From an uncultured Sphingomonas sp. (GTDB lineage: Bacteria > Pseudomonadota > Alphaproteobacteria > Sphingomonadales > Sphingomonadaceae): 64,000 bases of DNA. Location: positions 1 to 64,000 of the forward strand of contig NZ_CAKTFO010000014.1 in NCBI RefSeq assembly GCF_934560975.1. The letters run 5' to 3'. Under the pieces are notes generated by a model. The model was not told the origin of the DNA, searched no databases, and saw nothing but the letters and a program-made list of their open reading frames with translations. Below, piece after piece: positions 44,881 to 52,794 of the stretch (position 1 is the stretch's first letter; each line of letters opens with the position of its first letter). A program made the position numbers and the translations under genes.

Positions 44881-45880
44881 GGATACGTTCGTACAATTCC
44901 AGATAGCGGTCGGCCATGTGCTCGACCGAGAAACTTTGCTCGACCGAGCGGCGGCAGGCGGCGCGGTCGATCCTGTCCACGCTCCCGATCGCGGCCACCG
45001 CCTCGTCGAAGCTGTCGACCAGGAAGCCGTTGACCCCGTCCTCGATCAGTTCGGGCATGGAGCCGCGATTATAGGCGATGACGGGCGTGCCGCAGGCCAT
45101 CGCCTCCACCACCGACAGGCCGAACGGCTCGTCGAACCCGATCAGGTGGAGCAACGCCTTGTGCCCGCCCAAGGCCTTCAGCCGCGCCGCGCCGCCGATC
45201 GGCCCGTTGAAGACGACACGGTCGCCGTCGATGAAGGGCGCGACCTCGCGCGCATAATAACCTTCGTCCTGAATGATCCCGGCCATGGTCAGCCGATGGT
45301 CCGTTGCGGCCGCCGCCTTGATCGCATCGGCCGCGCCCTTGTCGGGGTGCATCCGTCCGAAGAAGAGCAGATCGTCGCCGCCATCCGCATCGAACGGAAA
45401 CTCATCCAGCCGGATGCCGTGGTGGATCGTCGCCGCATAATGCAGATCGGGGTGACGATCCGCGTCCGAGATGGCGACATAATGGACCCGGTCCTCGTAC
45501 CGCTTGAACACCGGCACGATCCGTTCGGACGAGAAGCCGTGGATCGTCGTCACCTGCGGCGTATCCACCAGGCGGGAGAAAGCGAGCGGCACGAAATCCG
45601 CCTGGTTGTGGATCAGGTCGAATTCGCCCGCGCGCTCGAACACGTGGGAGACGTGCAGCATCTCCATCACCTTGGCGTCGAGCGTGCGGTCCTCCGAATA
45701 TCCGGCCGGCACCACCGCCGCGAGCGTGCCGGCGGTCTCGCTATCGGCCGTCGCGAACAGGGTGACGTCCACGCCCTTGGCGACCAGGGCTTCGGTCAGC
45801 AGGCTGGTGACGAGTTCCCACGGTCCGTAATGGCGCGGCGGGGTGCGCCAGGAAATCGGCGCGAGCATGGCAATCCGCAT
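44861..45880 (-). CDS. Glycosyltransferase, family 4
   Basis: A 339-residue GT-B glycosyltransferase. LAPISWRTPPRHYGPWE lies at the acceptor side, FFGRMHPDKGAADAI begins the donor domain and EPFGLSVVEAM is the E-x7-E donor-sugar motif. Last gene of a minus-strand operon of GH130, GH13 and this one; the stop-to-start gaps of 8 and 22 bases suggest one message. Product unknown; it may build or remodel a short glycan handled by the other two enzymes. Confidence 0.88.
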   Translation of the reverse strand: MRIAMLAPISWRTPPRHYGPWELVTSLLTEALVAKGVDVTLFATADSETAGTLAAVVPAGYSEDRTLDAKVMEMLHVSHVFERAGEFDLIHNQADFVPLAFSRLVDTPQVTTIHGFSSERIVPVFKRYEDRVHYVAISDADRHPDLHYAATIHHGIRLDEFPFDADGGDDLLFFGRMHPDKGAADAIKAAAATDHRLTMAGIIQDEGYYAREVAPFIDGDRVVFNGPIGGAARLKALGGHKALLHLIGFDEPFGLSVVEAMACGTPVIAYNRGSMPELIEDGVNGFLVDSFDEAVAAIGSVDRIDRAACRRSVEQSFSVEHMADRYLELYERILSGRQT

Positions 45881-45888
45881 AGATGATG

Positions 45889-47508
45889 TCAGTCCTGAAC
45901 CAGAAGAATGACGCCCTCGTCGGGCTCCAGCCGCCCTGTGAAGACGTCCGAGCCGATGGTCGAGAGCAGGAGCGTGCCACGAACCGGCACCGCCTGGGGA
46001 TCACGGCCCAGGTTGAGCGCGACGACGATCCGCTCACTCCCTGATACGCGCTGGTAGGCGATCACGTCGCCCTCCGCCTCGATCATGGTCAGCGATCCCG
46101 TCGCCAACGCGGAATGCGCGCGCCGCAGCCGCAGCAGATCGCGGTGGAGCGACAGCATGGAGCGCGCGTCATCCGCCTGGCCCGCGACGTTGCGGGTCCG
46201 CCAGTTGGCATGGAGCGGCAACCATGGCTCGGCGGCGGAGAAACCTGCTTGAGGGCCGCCGTCCCACGCCATCGGCGTGCGCACCGGATCGCGGCCGAAG
46301 CCGAGCCCCGGCTCGCGCAGCTCACGCGGGTCCCGCACCCGGTCGGGCGGGATCGCGCCGTCGGTCAGCCCGATCTCGTCGCCATAATAGAGCGTGGGCG
46401 TACCGCGCAGCGTCAACAGCAGCATCGCCGCCACGCGCGCCTGCGCCTCCCCGACCCGCGTGGCGATGCGCGGCCGGTCGTGATTGCCGAGCACCCAATT
46501 GGGCCAGCCGCCCTGCGGCAGGGCGGCGTCATAGTCCCGGATCATGCGATGCAGGCTGCGCGCATCCCACGCCGCGTCGATCAGCTGGAAATTGAACGGC
46601 AGGTGCACGCCGTCCCCGTCCTTGCCGTAATAGGCCATCAGCCGTTCGACCGGCAGATAGATCTCGCCCACCAGCACCCGGTCGTCATAGCTGTCCGCCA
46701 GCGCCCGCATCTCGGCGGCGATGGCGAACACATCCGGCTGATCGGTCGAATGGAGCTGCAGCACCTTGTGCATGTCCGCCATCCCCTCGCGCCAGTCCGG
46801 GTTGGCGGGATTGTCGGGGAAGTCGGCATGTTTGATCATGTGCCACAATATGTCGACGCGGAAACCGTCGGTGCCACGGTCGAACCAGAAGCGCATGGCG
46901 TCCAGCATCGCCGCCCTCAGTTCCGGATTGCGCCAGTTGAGGTCGGGCTGCTCGGTCAGCATGGCGTGGTAATAATATTGGCCGGTGCCGACGTCCCATT
47001 GCCAGGCGGAGCCGCCGAAATCGCTGATCCAGTTGTTGGGCGGCCCCCCATCCGGCGCGGGATCACGCCAGATATACCAGTCGCGCCTGGGATTGCTGCG
47101 CGAGGAGCGGCTTTCCACGAACCAGGGATGCTGGTCGGACGAATGGTTGGGCACGAAGTCGAGCAGCAGCCGGAGCCCGCGCGCATGGGCCGCCGCCAGC
47201 AATCGGTCGAAATCCGCCAGCGTGCCGAACAATGGGTGGACGCCCGTATAATCCGCCACGTCATAGCCGAAATCGACCATCGGCGACGGAAAGATGGGCG
47301 AAATCCACACTGCATCGACGCCCAGCGCCACCAGATGATCGAGTCGGCGCTCGATGCCGGCGAGATCGCCGACCCCGTCCCCGTTCGTGTCCTGAAACGA
47401 TCGCGGATAGACCTGATAGATCACGCCGCGCTCCCACCAGCGCGGTGTCGGGGGTGATGCCGCGGTCAGATCGATGCCCTTCGCTGTTGCTGGTCGCCAA
47501 GCGTCCAT
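45889..47508 (-). CDS. Alpha-glucosidase/alpha-amylase, GH13
   Basis: A 539-residue GH13 enzyme. Conserved regions are DFVPNHSS, GFRVDILWHM (nucleophile Asp), LVGEIYLP (acid/base Glu) and VLGNHDRPR (third Asp), and the opening WWERGVIYQVYPRSFQDTNGDGVGD is typical of oligo-1,6-glucosidase and trehalulose-type groups. No signal peptide, so cytoplasmic. The ATG at 47508 is preferred to a start further upstream that would run back into the GH130 gene. Confidence 0.92.
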   Translation of the reverse strand: MDAWRPATAKGIDLTAASPPTPRWWERGVIYQVYPRSFQDTNGDGVGDLAGIERRLDHLVALGVDAVWISPIFPSPMVDFGYDVADYTGVHPLFGTLADFDRLLAAAHARGLRLLLDFVPNHSSDQHPWFVESRSSRSNPRRDWYIWRDPAPDGGPPNNWISDFGGSAWQWDVGTGQYYYHAMLTEQPDLNWRNPELRAAMLDAMRFWFDRGTDGFRVDILWHMIKHADFPDNPANPDWREGMADMHKVLQLHSTDQPDVFAIAAEMRALADSYDDRVLVGEIYLPVERLMAYYGKDGDGVHLPFNFQLIDAAWDARSLHRMIRDYDAALPQGGWPNWVLGNHDRPRIATRVGEAQARVAAMLLLTLRGTPTLYYGDEIGLTDGAIPPDRVRDPRELREPGLGFGRDPVRTPMAWDGGPQAGFSAAEPWLPLHANWRTRNVAGQADDARSMLSLHRDLLRLRRAHSALATGSLTMIEAEGDVIAYQRVSGSERIVVALNLGRDPQAVPVRGTLLLSTIGSDVFTGRLEPDEGVILLVQD

Positions 47509-47530
47509 ATTCCGGCTTGGTTCCGCTGGG

Positions 47531-48646
47531 TCAGGCGAAGCGCGCCTTGGGGATGTGGGTGATGCGGCAGGCGAGGTCCGCTTCGCCCGACGCGACGACA
47601 TAATGGTCGCCGGCGTCCGCAATGCCGGTGGTGAACACCACCTCCGTCGGCAGATAGAGCTGCTGTGCGATCGGCGCGGTCAGGGCCGCATTCGCCTCCA
47701 GCAGGGGCTCCTTATCCTCCAGGCGCAGGACGCGCCACGGCTCGTCCCGGTCCAGCAGAGCCCAGAAGCTGCGGTAGATGCCGACCTTCTGGCGCGTCTC
47801 GACCCCGTGATAGATCATCAACCAGCCATCCGGCGTCAGGATCGGCTGGCTGCCGCCACCCAGTTTCATGGACGAGGTCGCACCCTTGCGCGGACGCAGG
47901 AACGGCTGGTCGAGCGGTTTCCAGTGCAGCGCGTCGGGCGATTGGGCGAGGTTGATGGACGGGCCGCCCATCCACTCGCTGTCGTGCGGGTAGGCGAAAT
48001 ACACTTCGCCCAGCGGCCGGGTCAGCGCCAGGAACTTGCCGCCCACCAGCCCTTCGAACAGGATCATATCCTTGTTCTGGTGGTCCAGCACGATGCCGAG
48101 CAGCCGATAATTCAACCCGTCCTCGGAAACGTGCAGCGTGGTGGAATGGCGTTCCGGCGCGACCGAGCAGGTCGTCATGTACCAGCGATCGCCGATGCGG
48201 GTGATCCGCGCATCCTCCACGCCATAGCATTGATAGGGCGCGGCCGGCTCGATCGCCTTGTCGTAATGGATCGCCACGATGCCGCGGCCGTCGGGCGTGA
48301 TCTCCACCGGCAGCAGCCACGACAGCGAGGTCAGCGCCAGCATCCGGTAATTGCCGCCGCCGACGTCGAACTGGCGCGGATCGCTCATGTTCACGCCGGC
48401 AAGCGGGTGATCGTCGAGCACGTAACCGGCCGGCGTCCAGCGGATCGCGCGGACATGGTCGTCCTCCACCGGCTCGCTCAACGCCTCCGCCACGCGCACC
48501 ATCAGCAGCAGATTGCCGTTGGGCAGGCGCGTCATGCCGGGATTGAACGCGCCCAGCACATAGGTCGGCACGCTCAGCGAGCGGCGCAGCGGCGACCGGG
48601 CGAGATCGACATCGTCCGGCGTGAAGATCAAGCTGTCCTGGCTCAT
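47531..48646 (-). CDS. Glycoside phosphorylase, GH130 family
   Basis: A 371-residue five-bladed propeller enzyme of GH130, which phosphorolyses beta-mannosides (mannosyl-glucose or mannobiose). GAFNPGM, the YGVEDARIT segment with the catalytic Asp and DGWLMIYHGV are family landmarks. Substrate within the family is not clear. A very purine-rich site (GGGGGAGGGG) precedes the ATG. First gene of the sugar operon. Confidence 0.88.
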   Translation of the reverse strand: MSQDSLIFTPDDVDLARSPLRRSLSVPTYVLGAFNPGMTRLPNGNLLLMVRVAEALSEPVEDDHVRAIRWTPAGYVLDDHPLAGVNMSDPRQFDVGGGNYRMLALTSLSWLLPVEITPDGRGIVAIHYDKAIEPAAPYQCYGVEDARITRIGDRWYMTTCSVAPERHSTTLHVSEDGLNYRLLGIVLDHQNKDMILFEGLVGGKFLALTRPLGEVYFAYPHDSEWMGGPSINLAQSPDALHWKPLDQPFLRPRKGATSSMKLGGGSQPILTPDGWLMIYHGVETRQKVGIYRSFWALLDRDEPWRVLRLEDKEPLLEANAALTAPIAQQLYLPTEVVFTTGIADAGDHYVVASGEADLACRITHIPKARFA

Positions 48647-48728
48647 GCCGCCCCTCCCCCGACTACGCGATGGTGCAACCAATTCGCGGGCCGGCGATTG
48701 GCTCCCGCAGATCGCGAGGAGAGCGAAG

Positions 48729-48935
48729 ATGGCGTCCGAACTGCACAAAGGCGACAAGGTCAGCTGGAACAGCCACGGCGGAACGGCCCACGGCAAGGTG
48801 GTGAAGAAACAGACCAGCCCGACCGACATCAAGGGCCACCATGTCGCGGCGTCCGAGGACAATCCCGAATATATCGTGGAGACCGACGACGGCAAACGCG
48901 CCGCCCACAAGCCCGACGCGCTCCATAAAGGCTGA
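48729..48935 (+). CDS. DUF2945/HVA1-TUDOR domain protein
   Basis: A 68-residue protein composed of one small beta-barrel: KGDKVSWNSHGGTAHGKVVKK and EYIVETDDGKRAAHKPDAL are the typical strands. The family (hypervirulence-associated TUDOR) has unknown function and is often found with stress genes. GGAG seven bases before ATG. Confidence 0.88.
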   Translation: MASELHKGDKVSWNSHGGTAHGKVVKKQTSPTDIKGHHVAASEDNPEYIVETDDGKRAAHKPDALHKG

Positions 48936-48959
48936 AGCGCGGGGCACCGGGGGCAGGGC

Positions 48960-48988
48960 TTGCCAAAATCCCTTTGCGGCGAGATAGC
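48960..48988 (+). promoter_or_regulatory. Candidate SWIB gene promoter
   Basis: TTGCCA (48960-48965), 17 bases, GATAGC (48983-48988), about 45 bases before the SWIB ATG. An arm (48971-48980) complementary to the SWIB ribosome-binding region overlaps it. Confidence 0.4.
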
Positions 48989-49032
48989 AAGGAGAGCCTT
49001 GAGAGAGGGGCCGCAAAAGGAGGACTTTTTTT

Positions 49033-49290
49033 ATGGCACAGGCAGCAAAAACAGGCGGCATCCACAAGCCCGTCACTCCATCGGAAGATCTGGCAGCCGT
49101 GGTCGGTTCGGGCGCGATGCCCCGCAGCGAGATCGTCAGCAAGCTGTGGGAGTACATCAAGAAGAACGATCTTCAGGATCCCAAGGACAAGCGTCAGATC
49201 AACGCCGACGACAAGCTCGAAAAGATCTTCGGCAAAAAGAGCGTCAGCATGTTTGAAATGAACAAGCACGTCTCTGCCCACGTCAAGTAA
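49033..49290 (+). CDS. SWIB/MDM2 domain protein
   Basis: An 85-residue protein that is a single SWIB domain (IVSKLWEYIKKNDLQDPKDKR, then KIFGKKSVSMFEMNKHVSAHV). SWIB domains are best known from eukaryotic chromatin remodellers; short stand-alone bacterial ones occur in chlamydiae and some proteobacteria and may bind DNA or topoisomerase. A strong AAAAGGAGGA precedes the ATG and suggests high expression. Confidence 0.93.
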   Translation: MAQAAKTGGIHKPVTPSEDLAAVVGSGAMPRSEIVSKLWEYIKKNDLQDPKDKRQINADDKLEKIFGKKSVSMFEMNKHVSAHVK

Positions 49291-49327
49291 CCCTTACGGG
49301 TTTCTGGCGGGACATATCCCTGCGGTC

Positions 49328-49355
49328 GGGCCGGCACGTTGTGTCGGCCCGTTTC
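49328..49355 (+). terminator. Terminator after SWIB gene
   Basis: GGGCCGGCAC (49328-49337), loop GTT, GTGTCGGCCC (49341-49350), then GTTTCGTTTC. Ten-bp stem with one G-U pair followed by a T-rich run. Confidence 0.75.
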
Positions 49356-49481
49356 GTTTCGGTTCCGACAGAAACAAGCACTGATCCAGGTGAAACCAAG
49401 TCGGGCCGCACGTAGTTAAAATGCTCGCACCGGAGCGAAGCTTCTGCTAGCCCTCCCAAATCCTTTAGTAGAGCATATGCA

Positions 49482-49925
49482 ATGTCCGAAGAAAACGCGA
49501 TCGACCTGCTTACCCTGACCACGGAAATCGTTGCCGCGCATGTCGGCCACAATCGCGTGGCGGTCAGCGAGCTACCCGAATTGATCGCCAAGGTGCACAG
49601 CGCCCTGTCCGGTCTGGGCGAAGAGCCGCAGGAGCCGGAGCAGGCCGAGCAGAAGCCGGCCGTGTCGATCCGTTCTTCGGTCAAGCCGGATCACATCATA
49701 TGCCTGGAAGACGGCAAGAAGCTGACCATGCTGAAGCGCTACCTGCAGACGAATTACGGCATGACCCCGCAGGAATATCGCGCCAAGTGGAAGCTGCCGG
49801 CGGACTATCCGATGGTCGCCCCCAATTATGCGGAAAAGCGCCGCGACCTTGCCAAGGCGATTGGCCTGGGCCGCAAGAGCGGCGAGGCTGCACCGGCCGC
49901 GCGCCGGACCCGCAAGAAGGTCTGA
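49482..49925 (+). CDS. MucR/Ros-type transcriptional regulator
   Basis: A 147-residue regulator of the MucR/Ros family, zinc-finger-type proteins of alphaproteobacteria controlling exopolysaccharide, motility and cell cycle genes. The family core is visible (HIICLEDGKKLTMLKRYL then YGMTPQEYRAKWKLP). The finger cysteine/histidine set is not a full C2H2 (one Cys seen in IICLED), so metal binding may be altered or absent. A Lys/Arg/Ala tail follows. Confidence 0.92.
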   Translation: MSEENAIDLLTLTTEIVAAHVGHNRVAVSELPELIAKVHSALSGLGEEPQEPEQAEQKPAVSIRSSVKPDHIICLEDGKKLTMLKRYLQTNYGMTPQEYRAKWKLPADYPMVAPNYAEKRRDLAKAIGLGRKSGEAAPAARRTRKKV

Positions 49926-49951
49926 ACGCTTCGACCAGGCGGTGTCCGGGA

Positions 49952-49969
49952 CCAAGCCATACGGCTTGG
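49952..49969 (+). terminator. Hairpin after mucR-type gene
   Basis: CCAAGCC (49952-49958), loop ATAC, GGCTTGG (49963-49969), perfect seven-bp stem 26 bases after the stop. No T-run. The rest of the 280-base gap up to the DnaJ-like gene shows no gene. Confidence 0.45.
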
Positions 49970-50206
49970 CGCCGGCACCGCACGGGAGCGGACGCCGATC
50001 CGCTGGGCCATCGGGTTCGGCACGGCACGCAACGCAGCGGCGCATCAGCGGCGCCAGATTGCCCGCCCCCGCATCTTCCTGCCGACCGTAACGGCGGCTC
50101 GCCCTGGCGCCGATGCGCGTTCCGGGCCTCATCCTCTCTTGTCAGCCGTCGAGACCGACTGCCGTTGATCGTGGCGAACCCAGGCGGCACGGTCGCCCCG
50201 TGATGC

Positions 50207-50797
50207 CTAGGCGAAGGCGGGCGCTTTCTTCAGCTGACCATAGGCTTCGATCACCGCCTGCAGGGCGCGCTCCTGGCTGCGATCGCCGCCGTTGCGATCG
50301 GGGTGGTAGCGGCGGACCAGTTCGCTGTAACGCTGGCGAAGCGCCCGGCGGTCGGCATCGGCCTCCAGCCCCAGCACCTTGAGCGCGCGGCGGTCCGCGT
50401 CGCTCAACGGCTTGCCGTCATTGCGCGGTGCCTGGCGACCGGCGCCGTAGCGGGCCTGGATCGCGTCCAGCGGATCGATGAAGTCGGCCCAGCGCGGGGT
50501 CGCGCCGGATGCCGCCGCAAACGCCCGCGTCTCCCGCTCCCAACCCGCATAGGGGGTCTGCTGGGCGGTGATCTCCTCCGCGCTCATCCCTTCGAAGAAG
50601 TTGTAGCTGGCGTTGAAGGCGCGGACATGATCCAGGCACAGCCATTGATAGTCGCCCGGACTGTCGGCTGTCGGCCGTGTGCCACCCCTGACGGGCGCGC
50701 GGAACTCGCCCGCGGCGACGCAACCGGGGGCGCTGCACGCCCGGGCCCCGGGAACACGACCATGGAAGCGGGGCTGACGGGACTTGGCGTCGGGCAA
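50207..50797 (-). CDS. DnaJ-domain co-chaperone-like protein
   Basis: A 196-residue protein whose C-terminal 60 residues are a J domain: ALKVLGLEADADRRAL, RYHPDRNGG with the invariant HPD, and a final helix. The N-terminal part has a Cys-His region (SAPGCVAAGEF, WLCLDHVRAF) that could bind metal, and no Gly/Phe or zinc-rubber region. It would stimulate a DnaK partner. TTG at 50797 with GGGAG upstream is the chosen start; CTG at 50800 is possible. Divergent from bolA. Confidence 0.82.
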   Translation of the reverse strand: MPDAKSRQPRFHGRVPGARACSAPGCVAAGEFRAPVRGGTRPTADSPGDYQWLCLDHVRAFNASYNFFEGMSAEEITAQQTPYAGWERETRAFAAASGATPRWADFIDPLDAIQARYGAGRQAPRNDGKPLSDADRRALKVLGLEADADRRALRQRYSELVRRYHPDRNGGDRSQERALQAVIEAYGQLKKAPAFA

Positions 50798-50821
50798 CAG
50801 TGATTCTCCCTTGAACCCCGC

Positions 50822-50827
50822 TATATA
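50822..50827 (+). promoter_or_regulatory. Candidate -10 box of bolA (leaderless)
   Basis: TATATA six bases before the bolA ATG (50834), with no ribosome-binding site. Same box and spacing as gyrB. No good -35 box 16-18 bases upstream. Confidence 0.5.
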
Positions 50828-50833
50828 GGCGCC

Positions 50834-51121
50834 ATGGAGCAACATCCCACCGGGCCGGTCGCGGCCGAAATCGAACGGCGTCTGGCGGCCGCCTTGTCCC
50901 CCCAACGGCTGGCCGTGATCGACGACAGCGCCAAGCATCGCGGCCATGCCGGGCATGATCCGCGCGGGGAAAGCCACTTCACGGTGGAGATCGTCGCCCA
51001 CGCCTTTGCCGGCGCGTCACGGGTGCAGCGTCATCGGCTGGTGAACAGCGCGCTGGGGGAATTGCTGCGCGATCGCGTCCACGCTCTGGCCATCGTGGCG
51101 CGCGCGCCGGACGAAGCCTAG
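50834..51121 (+). CDS. bolA: BolA family protein
   Basis: A 95-residue BolA-type protein (class II KH-like fold), which pairs with monothiol glutaredoxin in iron-sulfur handling or acts as a stress regulator. The conserved segments are ESHFTVEIVAHAFAG and RVQRHRLVNSAL. Starts leaderless. Converges on the M23 peptidase with a four-base stop overlap. Confidence 0.92.
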   Translation: MEQHPTGPVAAEIERRLAAALSPQRLAVIDDSAKHRGHAGHDPRGESHFTVEIVAHAFAGASRVQRHRLVNSALGELLRDRVHALAIVARAPDEA

Positions 51122-52584
51122 GAGCCGGACACCCGGACCGAGGTCAGCCGCGCCAGCGTGGCCCGGAAGCGGGCCAATTCCGATCCGGCAAGACGCGCCG
51201 CCTGCACGAACTTCACGGCGGCGGGGTTCACCGCGACATTGTTGCGGAACACCTCGAAATGCAGGTGCGGGCCGGTGGACAGGCCGGTGGAACCGACATA
51301 GCCGATCACCTGGCCGGCGGCGACGGATTCACCCGCATGAACCTTGATCCGGCTCATATGCGCATAACCGGTACCGAGCCCGCCATCGTGGCGGATCTGG
51401 ACGTAATTGCCGTGCCCGCCATGCCAGCCGGCAAAGGTAACCCGGCCGGTGGTGGCGGCGACGATCGGCGAGCCCATCGGCGCGCCGTAATCGATCCCCT
51501 TGTGCATGCGGCCATAGCCCAGCACCGGGTGGAAGCGCATGCCGAAGCTGGAGGTGAGGTGGCCCGCCACCGGCATCTTCATGCCGCCGCGGCTCTCCCC
51601 CACACCAGCGGCATCGAAGAACTGTTGCTTGCCGCCCTGAATCCACTTCAGCAGGCGCAGCTTGCGCTTGCCCTGATCGACTCCGGCATAGAGCAGGCCG
51701 CCCGTCTCGGTTTCGCCGGTGGCGGCGCGGCGATGCTCCACCACCATGTCGAAGCGGTCGTTGGAGCGGAGGCTGCCGATCGACAGATGCTGGGCGATGG
51801 CGCGCAGATAGGTCTGGATCGAGCTGGCGGGCGCACCGGCGGCGCGTGCGGCGGACAACAGGCTGGAACCGACCCAGCCGACAATGTGCAGCGGCGTATC
51901 GTCCACGGCGATCGGAATGCGCTTGACGCGGAAGCTGTCGCCCGTGCGCTCGACCTCCAGCGCCAGGTCGAACTTGGCGCGGAACGCCAGCATGTCCAGC
52001 GGACGCGCCACGCGCTTGCTGCCCCGCCGCCCCAGCGTCATGTCGAGCTTGGTGCCGGACCTGATCTCACCCAGGGCGACCGCCTGGCTGACGGCGGCGG
52101 CGACGACCTTGGCCTGATCCTCGCCCACGCCGTTACGCTGGAGCACGCGGGCGAAGCCGTCGCCCGAGCCGAGCGTCGCCGTCACCTGAACCTGCGGCCG
52201 CTCGGGCGTATCCGCCAGGCGCTCGGCCAATGCGGTCGGCACCACCTTGCGGCCCGTGTCCGCGCCGAATGCCGTCGGACTGATCGCCTGGGCCCGCATC
52301 TCCTGCGCCTGGGCAGGGCCAAGCGGCGCCGCAACCGGGCCGGGCAGCGGGCGGATGCCCGGCGCGAACGCCAGCGCCACGCCGCACAGGGCGGTACAGG
52401 TCGCAAGCCCGCGCCACCATTCGCGGCTGCCGATGCGCTGGCCGAGGTCCACCACCAGTTCGGCCTGGGTCGCACGGTCCAGGCCGTGGCGCAGCCGGTC
52501 GCGCGGGGTCAGGCGGATCGGCACGGGCGCCTGGATCGCGATGGCGCCGCCACCGCCGAAACCTTCACTGTTGCGCAGATACAT
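51118..52584 (-). CDS. M23 family peptidoglycan endopeptidase
   Basis: A 488-residue envelope protein with one membrane helix (ATCTALCGVALAFAPGIR) near residue 65 and a C-terminal LytM/M23 domain: HKGIDYGAPMGSPIVA and GPHLHFEVFR hold the zinc-binding residues. The region between has a LysM-like/OapA-like fold typical of MepM-type enzymes that cleave cross-links in peptidoglycan. ATG 52584 has GGGG seven bases upstream. A huge open frame continues antisense to the helicase gene, but it is not coding. Confidence 0.92.
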   Translation of the reverse strand: MYLRNSEGFGGGGAIAIQAPVPIRLTPRDRLRHGLDRATQAELVVDLGQRIGSREWWRGLATCTALCGVALAFAPGIRPLPGPVAAPLGPAQAQEMRAQAISPTAFGADTGRKVVPTALAERLADTPERPQVQVTATLGSGDGFARVLQRNGVGEDQAKVVAAAVSQAVALGEIRSGTKLDMTLGRRGSKRVARPLDMLAFRAKFDLALEVERTGDSFRVKRIPIAVDDTPLHIVGWVGSSLLSAARAAGAPASSIQTYLRAIAQHLSIGSLRSNDRFDMVVEHRRAATGETETGGLLYAGVDQGKRKLRLLKWIQGGKQQFFDAAGVGESRGGMKMPVAGHLTSSFGMRFHPVLGYGRMHKGIDYGAPMGSPIVAATTGRVTFAGWHGGHGNYVQIRHDGGLGTGYAHMSRIKVHAGESVAAGQVIGYVGSTGLSTGPHLHFEVFRNNVAVNPAAVKFVQAARLAGSELARFRATLARLTSVRVSGS

Positions 52585-52794
52585 GCCGGATCCCCTGCCA
52601 TCCCTGGGCTTCCCGATCTTTTTGCCGGGCAGGGCGACAGGACTGTGGACACCAGGTGTTAAAGTCAAACTAATCAGACCTATTATCCGTAACAGCTGCG
52701 ACGAAATGCGGCGTTTTCCCGCTAAAGCGATGATCTGCATCGGAACCCGTTGATCCCTTGCTTTTGGCTCGGTTTGCGCCATCTTGAGCCTGCC

